In this document: one piece after another, positions 8,693 through 17,978 of the stretch | Layout: every line of letters starts with the position of its first letter | How positions within the stretch are numbered: the stretch's first letter is position 1 | Assembly (NCBI RefSeq): GCF_017745275.1 | Contig: NZ_JAGHZS010000011.1 | Span: 1-64,000, forward strand | Length of the DNA stretch: 64,000 nucleotides | Source of the DNA: Chitinophaga sp. | GTDB taxonomy: Bacteria; Bacteroidota; Bacteroidia; Chitinophagales; Chitinophagaceae | Direction of reading: 5' to 3' | The notes under the pieces: generated by a model | Told to the model about the DNA's origin: nothing | Databases searched by the model: none | What the model saw: the letters and a program-made list of their open reading frames with translations, nothing else | Position numbers and translations under genes: made by a program

Positions 8693-11128
8693 TTACTCCA
8701 CTATCCACTCATGTATGCCACTGGCATTTTCTACCGGTTGTTGCACTTCGAGTTTCAGTGCAGTGGTGGTGACTGGTTCAAAAGATACCAGGTTGTATTT
8801 ATCTTTCTCCGTGGGATACGGGGTGGTATTCTTTACCGGCACCCAATTGTCGCCTTGCCGGTAATATATTTTCCAGGCGGCAGGAACGCGGCAACCACCA
8901 AAAGGACCATCATCATACCAGTATACTTTAGCGGCATGCACCGTGTAGCTGCTGTCAAAGTCATACTGCACCCATTCTTTACTGCCTTTTGCAGGCCACC
9001 AGTGCAGGTAAAGTGCACTGTTATCTTTGGAGTCTTTGGGTTCATATTGGTCATTCAGTGCCAGGTACATCCGTTTATTTTTGATAGAAGCGCTGACCTT
9101 ACTTTTAGAAGCAATGGTGGGTGCCGGCTTAGGCTTGGCCACGGAGGCTTCAAACGGTATCCAGACGGTCATTTCAGATGGTCCGCGGTTAGCCCAGGCA
9201 TAATACGGTATAGCCGTTACCGTTTGATGGCTGGTGAGCAGGGAATCTGAATGCAGTTGCCTGCTGGCGGCAGTACCTTGCATTTGCAGTGTCATTACGC
9301 CATTGAGCAGGTCAGGTTGGAAAACAGTACGCACGGCGGCCTGTTTATCCACTACAATATTTTGCACAGTGGCCTCTTTATTATCGGGACCTTCGAGGCA
9401 AAACATCATAGGGCCGCGTTCCAGGGCAAAGCGGTATTGATCATCTTTTACGGGAGCAGCGGCCATTACTTTTTTCACCGGCATAGGAAAGTCTACCGTG
9501 ATTTTGTCGTTCGCCTTCCAGGTACGTGTTATCACGGCATATCCCTTATCCATGGTATATGTAACCGGCGCTCCATTCAACAGCACGGGAATATTCACAG
9601 TGGCGCTGTCGTCTTCAAAATACAGGTTGCCCGGTACAGGACGATTTTGCGCCCATCCGGGGATACGTATCCTGAGGCTGAAAGTCATTGGTTTAGCCGG
9701 ACGGATGGTAATGTCATCCTTACCGTTCCAGGGATACATGGTTTGCTGTACAATATTCACTTTACCTGCTTTCAACTGTATAGTAGCTGAATCGCCTACA
9801 AACAGGTTTACGTATACATCATTGTCTTTTTGTGCATACACATATCCAGGCATTGAAGGCAGGAAGCGGGTCATGTTGGAGATACAACATGCACAACCAA
9901 ACCAGGCACTCCGCTGATGTTGTCCCATAGAAGCCAGTGGGTTGGGATAGAAAAAACGGTCGCCGCTTAACGACACCCCGGATAGTAATCCGTTATACAG
10001 CGTACGTTCCAGTACATCTATATATTTGGCGTCGCCATGGAGCAAAAACATCCGGTTGTTCCAATACACATTGGCAATAGCAGCACAGGTTTCGGCGTAG
10101 GCCGACATATTAGGCAGTTCATACGCTGCTCCAAATGCTTCTCCTGCACCGGTAGCGCCAATACCTCCGGTAATATATAATTTACGGTTTACCACATCTT
10201 CCCAAATATCATCAATGGCTTTCAGGTATTGACGATCACCCGTCAATGCCGCCACATCTGCCATACCTGTATACATGTAGGTGGCACGCACGGCATGTCC
10301 TACTGCTTCGTGCTGATCAGTCACTTTCTTATAAGCCTGGTTATATTCGCTGCTATACTCCGATCCGGGCCCGCGTACATCCAGAAAAAATTTAGCCAGG
10401 TCCAGGTAAGCTTTGTTTCCGGTTACACGGTACAAGCGGGTCAGACCTGTTTCCACGATCTGGTGACCGGGATACTTTTCTTCCTTCCCCCAGCCAAACA
10501 CACGTACCAGCAGGTCTGCATTTTTGATGGCAATATTGAGCAATGTTTTCTTACCTGTAGCCTGGTAATGCGCTACCGCAGCTTCAAAGAGATGACCGGC
10601 ATTATATAGTTCATGGCTGAGATCTTCTTCTTTCTCCCAACGCCTGCTCCCCATCCATTCGTGAGGTTTGGCTGCTTTCACGGTACGGAAGGTATAGAGA
10701 TAGCCATCCTGCTCCTGGGCATCCCCGATAATAGCAATGAGGGTGTCCAGGTATTTCTCCAAACCGGGATTGGGCTGCATTTGCAGCCCGTAGGAAGCAC
10801 CCTCTATTATTTTATAGAGGTCGGTGTCATCAAAGGTATATTCCGTTAATTTATCTCCCGGCAGCTTACCAGCAGCCCGAAGGAAGTTATCTATTCTGCC
10901 CGTCTTCCTGCATTGATCCAATGTATATGGTATGGTTACGCTGGCATTGGTTTTAATTTTCGGCGCCCAGAAAAGATCGTTTACCCTGACCTGCGTAAAT
11001 GCTACAGGCTTTATAGGATAATCCTGCTTTAATTGTGCTTTCAGGGTGCTATTGGTGAACAATAGTCCGGCAGCCGCCACTGTTATCTTTCCAAAAAATG
11101 AAGTCATACCTGTTGTATTCATACGCAT
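8693..11128 (-). CDS. GH127 beta-L-arabinofuranosidase
   Basis: An 811-residue secreted enzyme of the GH127 (former DUF1680) family, which releases beta-L-arabinofuranose from arabinose-containing glycans. The zinc/nucleophile set is visible: Glu346 and Cys348 (YAETCA) and the Cys pair at 414-415 (FGCACC), close to the positions known in HypBA1. A signal peptide covers about residues 1-31. A C-terminal beta-rich domain (after about 640, ending NASGIHEWIVE) resembles a carbohydrate-binding or discoidin-like module. The gene is alone on its transcript, between a 20-bp hairpin downstream and the 21-bp palindrome 16 bases upstream of the ATG. Confidence 0.88.
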   Translation of the reverse strand: MRMNTTGMTSFFGKITVAAAGLLFTNSTLKAQLKQDYPIKPVAFTQVRVNDLFWAPKIKTNASVTIPYTLDQCRKTGRIDNFLRAAGKLPGDKLTEYTFDDTDLYKIIEGASYGLQMQPNPGLEKYLDTLIAIIGDAQEQDGYLYTFRTVKAAKPHEWMGSRRWEKEEDLSHELYNAGHLFEAAVAHYQATGKKTLLNIAIKNADLLVRVFGWGKEEKYPGHQIVETGLTRLYRVTGNKAYLDLAKFFLDVRGPGSEYSSEYNQAYKKVTDQHEAVGHAVRATYMYTGMADVAALTGDRQYLKAIDDIWEDVVNRKLYITGGIGATGAGEAFGAAYELPNMSAYAETCAAIANVYWNNRMFLLHGDAKYIDVLERTLYNGLLSGVSLSGDRFFYPNPLASMGQHQRSAWFGCACCISNMTRFLPSMPGYVYAQKDNDVYVNLFVGDSATIQLKAGKVNIVQQTMYPWNGKDDITIRPAKPMTFSLRIRIPGWAQNRPVPGNLYFEDDSATVNIPVLLNGAPVTYTMDKGYAVITRTWKANDKITVDFPMPVKKVMAAAPVKDDQYRFALERGPMMFCLEGPDNKEATVQNIVVDKQAAVRTVFQPDLLNGVMTLQMQGTAASRQLHSDSLLTSHQTVTAIPYYAWANRGPSEMTVWIPFEASVAKPKPAPTIASKSKVSASIKNKRMYLALNDQYEPKDSKDNSALYLHWWPAKGSKEWVQYDFDSSYTVHAAKVYWYDDGPFGGCRVPAAWKIYYRQGDNWVPVKNTTPYPTEKDKYNLVSFEPVTTTALKLEVQQPVENASGIHEWIVE

Positions 11129-11143
11129 CTAATATAATAACTT

Positions 11144-11166
11144 ATAATTGTCTTTATTACAATTAT
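11144..11166. promoter_or_regulatory. Palindromic operator candidate 1 (GH127)
   Basis: ATAATTGT-CTTTATT-ACAATTAT, perfect 8-bp arms with a 7-base spacer, 16 bases upstream of the GH127 ATG. The same palindrome occurs at 17828, 42827 and, with one mismatch, 21874. Confidence 0.6.
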
Positions 11167-11256
11167 CAAAACTGCCGTCATTCTGCACGAGCAACGGGTT
11201 TTCACTCATTTCACCTCCCGCAATATATAACATCATTTAAAGCTGCACTCCCGGCG

Positions 11257-11285
11257 CAGGCCGAACGCGGTATGCGTTCCGCCTG
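11257..11285 (-). terminator. Hairpin directly after the DUF5007 gene
   Basis: CAGGCCGAACGC pairs with GCGTTCCGCCTG (one mismatch, 5-base loop), touching the stop codon at 11286. It is the likely end of the SusC-SusD-fasciclin-DUF5007 transcript. The T-run is weak. Confidence 0.55.
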
Positions 11286-12245
11286 TTACAACTTAGTTAC
11301 ATTGGGCAACCTCACGGTTACTTCATAAGTACCTTCAAATAATATCTGGAATCCAAAGCGGGGATTGGCCGCCCAGCCTTTGATGGGTCCTCCGTCCATT
11401 TTTATAAACCGGGCAGGAATACGATAATAGATCAGGTAGTTCACATACCCGGGAATTAGCTTAGCCGGGTATGGCGCAATAGCGAAATCGGTGATCAGCG
11501 CAGTATCGGTTACCACCACGGGGTTAAACCTCGCATAAGAAGCAAAAGATGGGCGGTCGCCCCGCACAATCACCTCTCCATTCCGCGGGTTAAAAAGCTT
11601 TCCATTTTTATCCACGATCTTCAACGATACCTTGGTGCCCTGTGCAGAAATGCGCTTTAACTCCATAGTACCTTTAGCCTCGCCGGGAAAAGTATTCGTA
11701 ACAGAGTCGTAACCAGGAATGACGGGGACCTCCGTCATGCGGATATATTCCGGATCCTGGATATGCAGACGTGCCAGATTTTTGTATATCCTGCTCCCAT
11801 TTACGTTGGTCGCTTTCACATCAAACTCGTATACCCCATTCGGTAAATTGGTGGCAGGAGCCTTAAATAAAAATCCACCGTTCACCGGGTTAAACTCAAA
11901 AGGTAATTCCTGCGAGCTATCCTGTTTGGCACGCAACAACGCAATAGTAGTATCCTTATCGGGATCGAAAGACATTTTATCTTTAAATGTCCATACCGGG
12001 TATTTGGTACTGAAAGCGGCGGGTAGCTTACCACCCTCTACCGGGCGCATATCCAATAATTCAAAATGTACAGGCGGTGTGGAACCATCAAATAAAATAC
12101 CCGGGTAGCGGGCTGTGATCCCTTTAGGAATATAAATTTCCGGGCTTTTATAACGCATGCCTTCACTCAAAAAACCATTCTCTACTTTGGTACAGGCTAT
12201 GATGAGTACAGTAAAGGCGAGGGCGGTGAACAAAATATATTTCAT
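11286..12245 (-). CDS. DUF5007-type lipoprotein of a SusCD operon
   Basis: A 319-residue lipoprotein: hydrophobic leader, then a Cys in LIIACTKVE (about residue 18). The body is beta-rich with Ig-like character and no catalytic motif. The order SusC, SusD, fasciclin, this protein is recurrent in Chitinophaga-type genomes, where the last gene is usually labelled DUF5007; the domain assignment is from memory. It probably sits on the outer membrane and helps glycan binding (inference). It follows the fasciclin gene by 11 bases and is the last gene of the operon. Confidence 0.65.
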   Translation of the reverse strand: MKYILFTALAFTVLIIACTKVENGFLSEGMRYKSPEIYIPKGITARYPGILFDGSTPPVHFELLDMRPVEGGKLPAAFSTKYPVWTFKDKMSFDPDKDTTIALLRAKQDSSQELPFEFNPVNGGFLFKAPATNLPNGVYEFDVKATNVNGSRIYKNLARLHIQDPEYIRMTEVPVIPGYDSVTNTFPGEAKGTMELKRISAQGTKVSLKIVDKNGKLFNPRNGEVIVRGDRPSFASYARFNPVVVTDTALITDFAIAPYPAKLIPGYVNYLIYYRIPARFIKMDGGPIKGWAANPRFGFQILFEGTYEVTVRLPNVTKL

Positions 12246-12256
12246 AGCTGCTTATT

Positions 12257-12928
12257 TTAGTTTTCTCTATAAATATAAAATCCAAGATTAGCGTTGGCTT
12301 CCAACACATGCACCATACCGGTGGCCGTACGTACCTCCGATGTTTGCACATAGGCATAGAAGTCCGGCGCTTTATTCTGTACGCCATCGGGCACGTCTTC
12401 ATCTGCCTGACCAAAAATGCGACGTAGCAATATCCGGTTAGTAGTAGACCGGATACCACTTACATCTATATAGTATTTTTCGAGATTCAGGTAATAGCTG
12501 CCTTCTCCGCTCTTATTCTGAAAAAGTTTCTTTGTATAACCCAGCGCCTTCTTGTCTATTACCCCGGCGAAGATGTGCCTGCGCAGGTAAAATTTAATGC
12601 TGTCGGTAACCAGGCTATCTAATGTAAACTTGATGTTTTCGTTATTATACTTTCTTTGCAGTGCTTTTGTTTGTTGCGCCAGGAAACTGTTAACACCGAA
12701 AGTGGTAGGAGAAAAAAAAGTGATATCGCCGTTTATCTCTTCTTTCATCCCGGCTTTGTCTATCAGGAGTACCACCGTGTCCAGGACCTTACTTTCCTTC
12801 AGGAAATCGTAGGTAGACATCTTCCTGATCCTTTCCAGGTTAGTACCTCCGTCATCTACCAGGTATTTATCTTTCTTACATCCGGTAATAAGAAGTATTA
12901 GCAGGATGCATGCTTGTAATATTTTCAT
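12257..12928 (-). CDS. Fasciclin-domain lipoprotein
   Basis: A 223-residue lipoprotein with Cys in LITGCKKD (about residue 17). The body fits a fasciclin (FAS1) domain: STYDFLKES, DTVVLLIDKAGM, GDITFFSPTTFGVNSFL and a late ...GMVHVLEANANL. FAS1 domains mediate adhesion or binding. In SusCD operons they are thought to be accessory surface glycan-binding parts. It lies between SusD (20 bases upstream) and the DUF5007-type gene (11 bases downstream), clearly cotranscribed. Confidence 0.8.
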   Translation of the reverse strand: MKILQACILLILLITGCKKDKYLVDDGGTNLERIRKMSTYDFLKESKVLDTVVLLIDKAGMKEEINGDITFFSPTTFGVNSFLAQQTKALQRKYNNENIKFTLDSLVTDSIKFYLRRHIFAGVIDKKALGYTKKLFQNKSGEGSYYLNLEKYYIDVSGIRSTTNRILLRRIFGQADEDVPDGVQNKAPDFYAYVQTSEVRTATGMVHVLEANANLGFYIYREN

Positions 12929-12948
12929 GAAGATTATTTTTAGAGATC

Positions 12949-14517
12949 TTAAATTTTACCAGCCCAGTATTTGTTTTGCACCAGCATCCGGTTGTTATTG
13001 AACAGCGCAGGATCCAGCGGCATCAGGTATCCTTCCTGGTTATACCTGGCAGGTGTAAGCCAGGGAACAAACGTGCGTTTCATACGCACATCATCGAAAT
13101 ACAACTGTCCTTCCATAAACAATTCACACGCGCGTTCCGTCATAATTTCGTCCAGCATACGATTGTAGGAAAGCGGTGCATCGCTGACAAAAGCGGCGGA
13201 GTCTTGCTGCGGGCGGTTACGGGAACGGCGGAAGCTGCGCAGCTGTGAATAGGCATCGCCCAATTGTCCATTGTATACTGCTATCTCCATACGGGTTAAC
13301 AGCAAATCTGCATAGCGGATTAACGGCACATTGTTGTCGAGATAAGGATCCGCCTGCTGATTAGGATTGTTGTAAACGACATTGCTGAATTTTACAAAGA
13401 TGGGACTGGCACCATCTGCATCATATAAAAAAACTCTTCTTCGTATATCTGTATTCGTTACAGTATCTTCTTCCTCCGGCCCGGTTTGAATAACGCGTGG
13501 AAACAGGTTGTTCACATAACTGTTGCCTAACAATAAATTGCTGCGGGTTACTTTGGCCAGCACGGGTATGCGAAGAAATTTTTCAGGCATCAAATTACTG
13601 GACCCTTCGTTATTGATAAAGCGGGTATATAATTCAAAGAGGCTTTCACGGCTGTTGCCTGTAAATATCTTTGCATATTGCAGGCTGTCTACTTTTTCGC
13701 CGGCAGCAGCCACTCCATATAAACCACTGCTTACTACCTGTTCTACCAGTGCGGCAGCTTTATTAACATCTGCAAGGTCCGGTGTACCTTCAAAGGCCGG
13801 TTGTTTGATCACACAGGCACGCCACATATACACCTGTGCCTGTAGCGCCATGGCAGCTGCTTTGTTGGGTACTACGCCTCTATTGGATTCTACGTCATAT
13901 GCCATATCGAGACAATTAATAGCGGAGTCCAGGTCATTTAATATTTGCTGCGCCACTACTTTTTTATCGGTACGGGCCAATGGTGTATTGGCAATAGGAT
14001 TGGGATCCGGCGTAGTAATGAGGGGTACATCACCGAAGGTACGCAGCAGCTGAAAATATACATAGGAGCGGATAAACAGGGTTTGTCCTGCTATATTTTT
14101 TCGTCCTTTTTCCGGATCATCCAGGAAAGTATTATCAGGTACCAACGGTAGTTTTTCCAGTATCAGGTTAGTTTGCAGGATCGTGCTGTAAAACCTTGAC
14201 CAGTTACGGAATACGCCCAGGTAATTCATCTCAAATTTCCCCACCTGTATGTTCCAGTCGGCTCCGTAAAAATAAGGGGCATCCTGGATAACAATATACT
14301 GATCTCCCAGGGTAAGATCGCCGAGGTTATGCAGGTAATCCTGATCCAGCAAATTGGCCCGCAGCGAAGCATAGGCGCCTGCCAGCGCTTTTCTCATATC
14401 GGTTTCTGACTTCCAGAATTTCTCTTCGTAGGTGGTATCTTTCGGCGCCTGGTTGAGCATCTTTTTGCATCCGGATAAACAGGTTCCTATGAAGAGAATA
14501 AAAAGCAATCGTTTCAT
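12949..14517 (-). CDS. RagB/SusD family nutrient-uptake lipoprotein
   Basis: A 522-residue SusD homologue. It has a lipoprotein signal with Cys in TCLSGCKKM (about residue 16), the SusD N-terminal motif (EEKFWKSETDMRKALAGAYASLR) and TPR-like helices. The C-terminal part has RYADLLLTRMEIAVYNG and the MTERACELFMEGQLYFDDVR motif typical of the family. SusD forms the lid of the SusC transporter and binds the glycan or peptide at the cell surface. The partner SusC ends 19 bases upstream. Confidence 0.92.
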   Translation of the reverse strand: MKRLLFILFIGTCLSGCKKMLNQAPKDTTYEEKFWKSETDMRKALAGAYASLRANLLDQDYLHNLGDLTLGDQYIVIQDAPYFYGADWNIQVGKFEMNYLGVFRNWSRFYSTILQTNLILEKLPLVPDNTFLDDPEKGRKNIAGQTLFIRSYVYFQLLRTFGDVPLITTPDPNPIANTPLARTDKKVVAQQILNDLDSAINCLDMAYDVESNRGVVPNKAAAMALQAQVYMWRACVIKQPAFEGTPDLADVNKAAALVEQVVSSGLYGVAAAGEKVDSLQYAKIFTGNSRESLFELYTRFINNEGSSNLMPEKFLRIPVLAKVTRSNLLLGNSYVNNLFPRVIQTGPEEEDTVTNTDIRRRVFLYDADGASPIFVKFSNVVYNNPNQQADPYLDNNVPLIRYADLLLTRMEIAVYNGQLGDAYSQLRSFRRSRNRPQQDSAAFVSDAPLSYNRMLDEIMTERACELFMEGQLYFDDVRMKRTFVPWLTPARYNQEGYLMPLDPALFNNNRMLVQNKYWAGKI

Positions 14518-14536
14518 AAAATGTGTTTAGCTGTTT

Positions 14537-17500
14537 TTAAAATCCTACGTCAATACCCAGGGTGTACTTATGCGGACTAGGGTATCCTACTCCATTATAT
14601 TCTCCGTAGGGATTCACATTTTCCGCATCCGGCAATCTTTTCGATGCCTGGAAAATATAGACATTGTCCATTAGCCCGTAGAAGCGAAGCCTGCTCAAAT
14701 GCAGTGGCTTCAGTGCTTTTTCTTTCAATGTATATCCGAAGGATACATTTTTAATGCGGAAGTAATCTCCCTTCTCCAGGAAAAAGGTTTGATCGGCCCG
14801 ATAATAGTAGCGGTAAGTGCCGATATCCATGCGGGCATATTGTGCCTTGTCGCCGGGCTTTCTCCAGATATTCATCCCGGAAAGATCTGATACCGCATAT
14901 TTCGAGAACTCATTACCTGACTGGTCCCAGCCGTAACGGCCGTAGGTATCAGATTCATAGAGGTTCAGCACATCTCTTTTAAAGGTGAAGGTGCAGAGGA
15001 AACCAAAAGTGAAATTCTTCCAGTAGAAATTTTGTGTAATACCACCGGTTAAAAAGGGATTAGGATTGCCATAAGGAATCTTGTCGCCGGTAATACCACC
15101 GTTGAAAGCATCTATGATGCCATCACCATCCAGGTCTGCGAAAATAAACTCGCCTGCGCGGAAGGGGTTATTGGCGGAGGGATCATTAACGGCGCCCACC
15201 TGGAATTTTTTGCCGGTATATCTATCGGTAGGAATATCTGCATCGGTAGCGTATACACCTAATGTTTTCAGCAAATAGAAGGTATTCACTGCCTGGCCAC
15301 GGGAGAGGATATGGGTGGTATTGAACAGGTTGCCAAAAGTAATATCCCTGTTGTCGTTTGGCAGGCTTACCACCATATTTTTGTTCATGCTCACATTCCA
15401 TAGTATTTCCCAGCGAAGCGCGCTTTTTGCCGGCAATACATTACGAACCTGGAAATTAATATCTACGCCTGCGTTACGCAGTTGTGCACCGTTTGTTTTA
15501 GCTGTAGCTATACCGGTGGTGCTTTGCAGGTCCATATTGATCAAACCGGCTTTGCTGTTTTTCACATATACATCAGCGCTGAAATAATACTTACCGTTCA
15601 TCAATTCTGCTTCTATCCCACCATTCCAGCTGGTTGTTTTTTCCCAGCTGATATCCTTCTGCGCCACGCCACCGGAGCCGAATTGCGGAGTGATGGTTAC
15701 CGTTCCATTGTAAGTAGTAGGATTCAGGTTACTACCATTATACCAGGCACCGCCCACGTTGTACAAACTATATTGCAGGTAGTAGTCGCCAGGTAAATTT
15801 CCCAGCACTCCATAGCTACCGCGGAGTTTAAGCATAGACAACCAGTTGGAGTAGCGCCGCATAAAGGGTTCATTGCTGATGATCCACCCTGCCGAGATAG
15901 CGGGGAAATATCCCCATTTATTATTGGGACCAAAACTGGAGGCGGCATCACCACGCAGGGATGCGGAAAGCAGGTAGGTGCTTTTATAATCGTAGTTAAC
16001 GCGTGAAAACAGTGAAAGGATACCGAAGGCAGAATAGGAAGAGCTACCGGTCAGATATGGCCCCTGCGGGAAACCATTGACCACCTGTATCTGGTCGCTG
16101 GCGCCACGGTCACCACGTGCATAGGTATTCTGATAGGTACTGTATTGTACTTCCTGTCCTACAATGGCATTAATCGTATGTTCTTTCTGTTTGCCAAATA
16201 CGGCGTTCCAGTTCAGGTCGTTGGAGGTGGTATAACTTTGTTGCAGGCCACTGTTGGATGCAGCACTGTTGCCCAGGTCTGCATTCAGTTCTCCGGGTAC
16301 GGATATATCACGGCGGCTCATCACCATGGCTACAGAGTTACGGGAGCGGAACGACAGTTGCCTGGATAAACGCAATTGGAAGGAAATATCTCCATTTACC
16401 TGGTTATCGGTATTAATATCCATATTGCTGGAGTATCTGCCGAGTACTCTTTGCAGGCTATTCTCATCGGGTGCAAAGAGGGAGGATGGCATGCTCTGGC
16501 CAAGTGCACCGAACAGGTCGGTGCTGCTACCGGAGCCGCGCCCGCGCTCCATACGCGCCAGCCGGATATTGGGGATAACCTCCAGCGCACCATTTTTAGT
16601 ACGTATAGAAGATGAATAATTGAGTGTATACCGTTTAAACCCGGAAGCTTTCACGATCCCGTCTTCCATATAAAAACCAGCGGATAAGCGGTAAGTATTA
16701 TACTCCGATCCCCCGTATACGTTAAGATCAGCGTTGCGGATCATACCATTCCGGTAAAACAAACGTTGCCAGTCGGTGGCTTTGTTTAAGTCAGGATTCA
16801 GGCTATCGGTCATGATCAGGTTCTTGTGGACTAAGCGGTCCAGGTTACCTTCGAAGGCATCGTCATACAGGCGGATTTTTTCCCGGCGTTCAGCGGCGCC
16901 TACCAATACGGTACGGAGTTTAGGGATCTCCGTTAGTCCGGCGTAGGCGGAAAGGCTGAAGCGGGGAGCTCCTGTTTTGGCGCGTTTGGTTTTGATAATG
17001 ATCACACCATTGGCGCCACGGGAGCCGTATACTGCTGCTGCGGCGGCGTCCTTCAATACGTCTACCGATTCTATTTCATTGGGATTCAGTCCTGCAATAC
17101 TATTGGTACCGGTGCCGATGTTGGGCCCTATCATATCATCATTAAACTGTGGCACATCGTCAATAACATACAATGGCTTGTTTAATATCTTGTACTGATT
17201 ATCCTGGTAGGAGGTACTGATGGCCGTATTTCCTCTTACAGAAATGGTGGGTGCAGCACCGGGTTCGCCTGTAAAGTTCTGCACATTTACGCCCGACATG
17301 CGGCCCTGCAGCAACTGTTCGAAACTGCCGGCAGGAATGTTTTCAATGTCTTTCCCCCGGATGCTGGAAACGGCGGCCGTGGCTTTTCTACGACTAACGG
17401 TCTGGTAACCGATAACCACCACATCTTCCAGTGCGCCATTTTTCTGTGTCAGCACGATGTTTAAATGTGTGCGGCCTTTCAGCTTTTGTTCCTGCTTGAG

Positions 17501-17725
17501 ATAGCCAATAAAACTGATTTCCAGTGTGGCGTCAGGCAGGGCAGTAATCACGAATGTTCCTTTTTCATCTGTGACTACTCCCTGGGAATTTCCTTTGATT
17601 TTAACGGAGGCTCCGGGCAATGGCCCGTTTCTTTCATCTGTGATGGTGCCCGTCACTCTTACGTTTTGGGCAACAGATGGTAAGACCGCCCACAGGGCGA
17701 TAAAAGCCATGACAATTACTCGCAT
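14537..17725 (-). CDS. SusC/RagA TonB-linked outer-membrane transporter
   Basis: 1062 residues: signal peptide, CarboxypepD_reg-like domain (about 22-105, VTGTITDERNGPLPGASVKIKG), a TonB box region (EDVVVIGYQ), a plug with the SusC signature (VYGSRGANGVIIIKTKR), then a 22-stranded barrel ending GIDVGF. It imports oligomers captured by SusD using TonB energy. First gene of a four-gene operon. The 21-bp palindrome at 17828 lies 103 bases upstream and links its control to GH127 and GH51. The box after VVIGYQ reads TVSRRKATA instead of the more usual GTQ, a minor difference. Confidence 0.92.
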   Translation of the reverse strand: MRVIVMAFIALWAVLPSVAQNVRVTGTITDERNGPLPGASVKIKGNSQGVVTDEKGTFVITALPDATLEISFIGYLKQEQKLKGRTHLNIVLTQKNGALEDVVVIGYQTVSRRKATAAVSSIRGKDIENIPAGSFEQLLQGRMSGVNVQNFTGEPGAAPTISVRGNTAISTSYQDNQYKILNKPLYVIDDVPQFNDDMIGPNIGTGTNSIAGLNPNEIESVDVLKDAAAAAVYGSRGANGVIIIKTKRAKTGAPRFSLSAYAGLTEIPKLRTVLVGAAERREKIRLYDDAFEGNLDRLVHKNLIMTDSLNPDLNKATDWQRLFYRNGMIRNADLNVYGGSEYNTYRLSAGFYMEDGIVKASGFKRYTLNYSSSIRTKNGALEVIPNIRLARMERGRGSGSSTDLFGALGQSMPSSLFAPDENSLQRVLGRYSSNMDINTDNQVNGDISFQLRLSRQLSFRSRNSVAMVMSRRDISVPGELNADLGNSAASNSGLQQSYTTSNDLNWNAVFGKQKEHTINAIVGQEVQYSTYQNTYARGDRGASDQIQVVNGFPQGPYLTGSSSYSAFGILSLFSRVNYDYKSTYLLSASLRGDAASSFGPNNKWGYFPAISAGWIISNEPFMRRYSNWLSMLKLRGSYGVLGNLPGDYYLQYSLYNVGGAWYNGSNLNPTTYNGTVTITPQFGSGGVAQKDISWEKTTSWNGGIEAELMNGKYYFSADVYVKNSKAGLINMDLQSTTGIATAKTNGAQLRNAGVDINFQVRNVLPAKSALRWEILWNVSMNKNMVVSLPNDNRDITFGNLFNTTHILSRGQAVNTFYLLKTLGVYATDADIPTDRYTGKKFQVGAVNDPSANNPFRAGEFIFADLDGDGIIDAFNGGITGDKIPYGNPNPFLTGGITQNFYWKNFTFGFLCTFTFKRDVLNLYESDTYGRYGWDQSGNEFSKYAVSDLSGMNIWRKPGDKAQYARMDIGTYRYYYRADQTFFLEKGDYFRIKNVSFGYTLKEKALKPLHLSRLRFYGLMDNVYIFQASKRLPDAENVNPYGEYNGVGYPSPHKYTLGIDVGF

Positions 17726-17827
17726 GGGATAATGATTTAAGCGATGTTAAAAATTCTGGTTGATCTACATTGTTACAGGTTTACACAATACGTTAAACAA
17801 CGCAATGGACGCGAATTGGCTGATTTT

Positions 17828-17848
17828 TAATTGTTAATTTGACAATTA
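17828..17848. promoter_or_regulatory. Palindromic operator candidate 2 (SusC operon)
   Basis: TAATTGT-TAATTTG-ACAATTA, perfect 7-bp arms and 7-base spacer, 103 bases upstream of the SusC start. Same architecture as at 11144 and 42827. The 253-base gap around it otherwise holds only the terminator at 17941-17968. Confidence 0.6.
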
Positions 17849-17940
17849 TTACAACAAAACTATTTGAAAAGAGTGGATATTACTTCCCGGAAATTAACTG
17901 ATAGATTGCTGATTTTAACTGAATGGAAAGTCTGGGGCAA

Positions 17941-17968
17941 TAAAAAGCCGGTGCTGGAAAGCACCGGC
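17941..17968 (-). terminator. Rho-independent terminator of the S9-DUF885 operon
   Basis: On the minus strand GCCGGTGCT-TTCC-AGCACCGGC is followed by TTTTTA: a perfect 9-bp GC-rich stem with tetraloop, 10 bases after the DUF885 stop codon. Confidence 0.9.
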
Positions 17969-17978
17969 GTATTCTCCG

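Noticed and set aside
8675-9250. 191-residue plus-strand ORF overlapping GH127
   Set aside because: Shadow frame of GH127; no recognisable domain.
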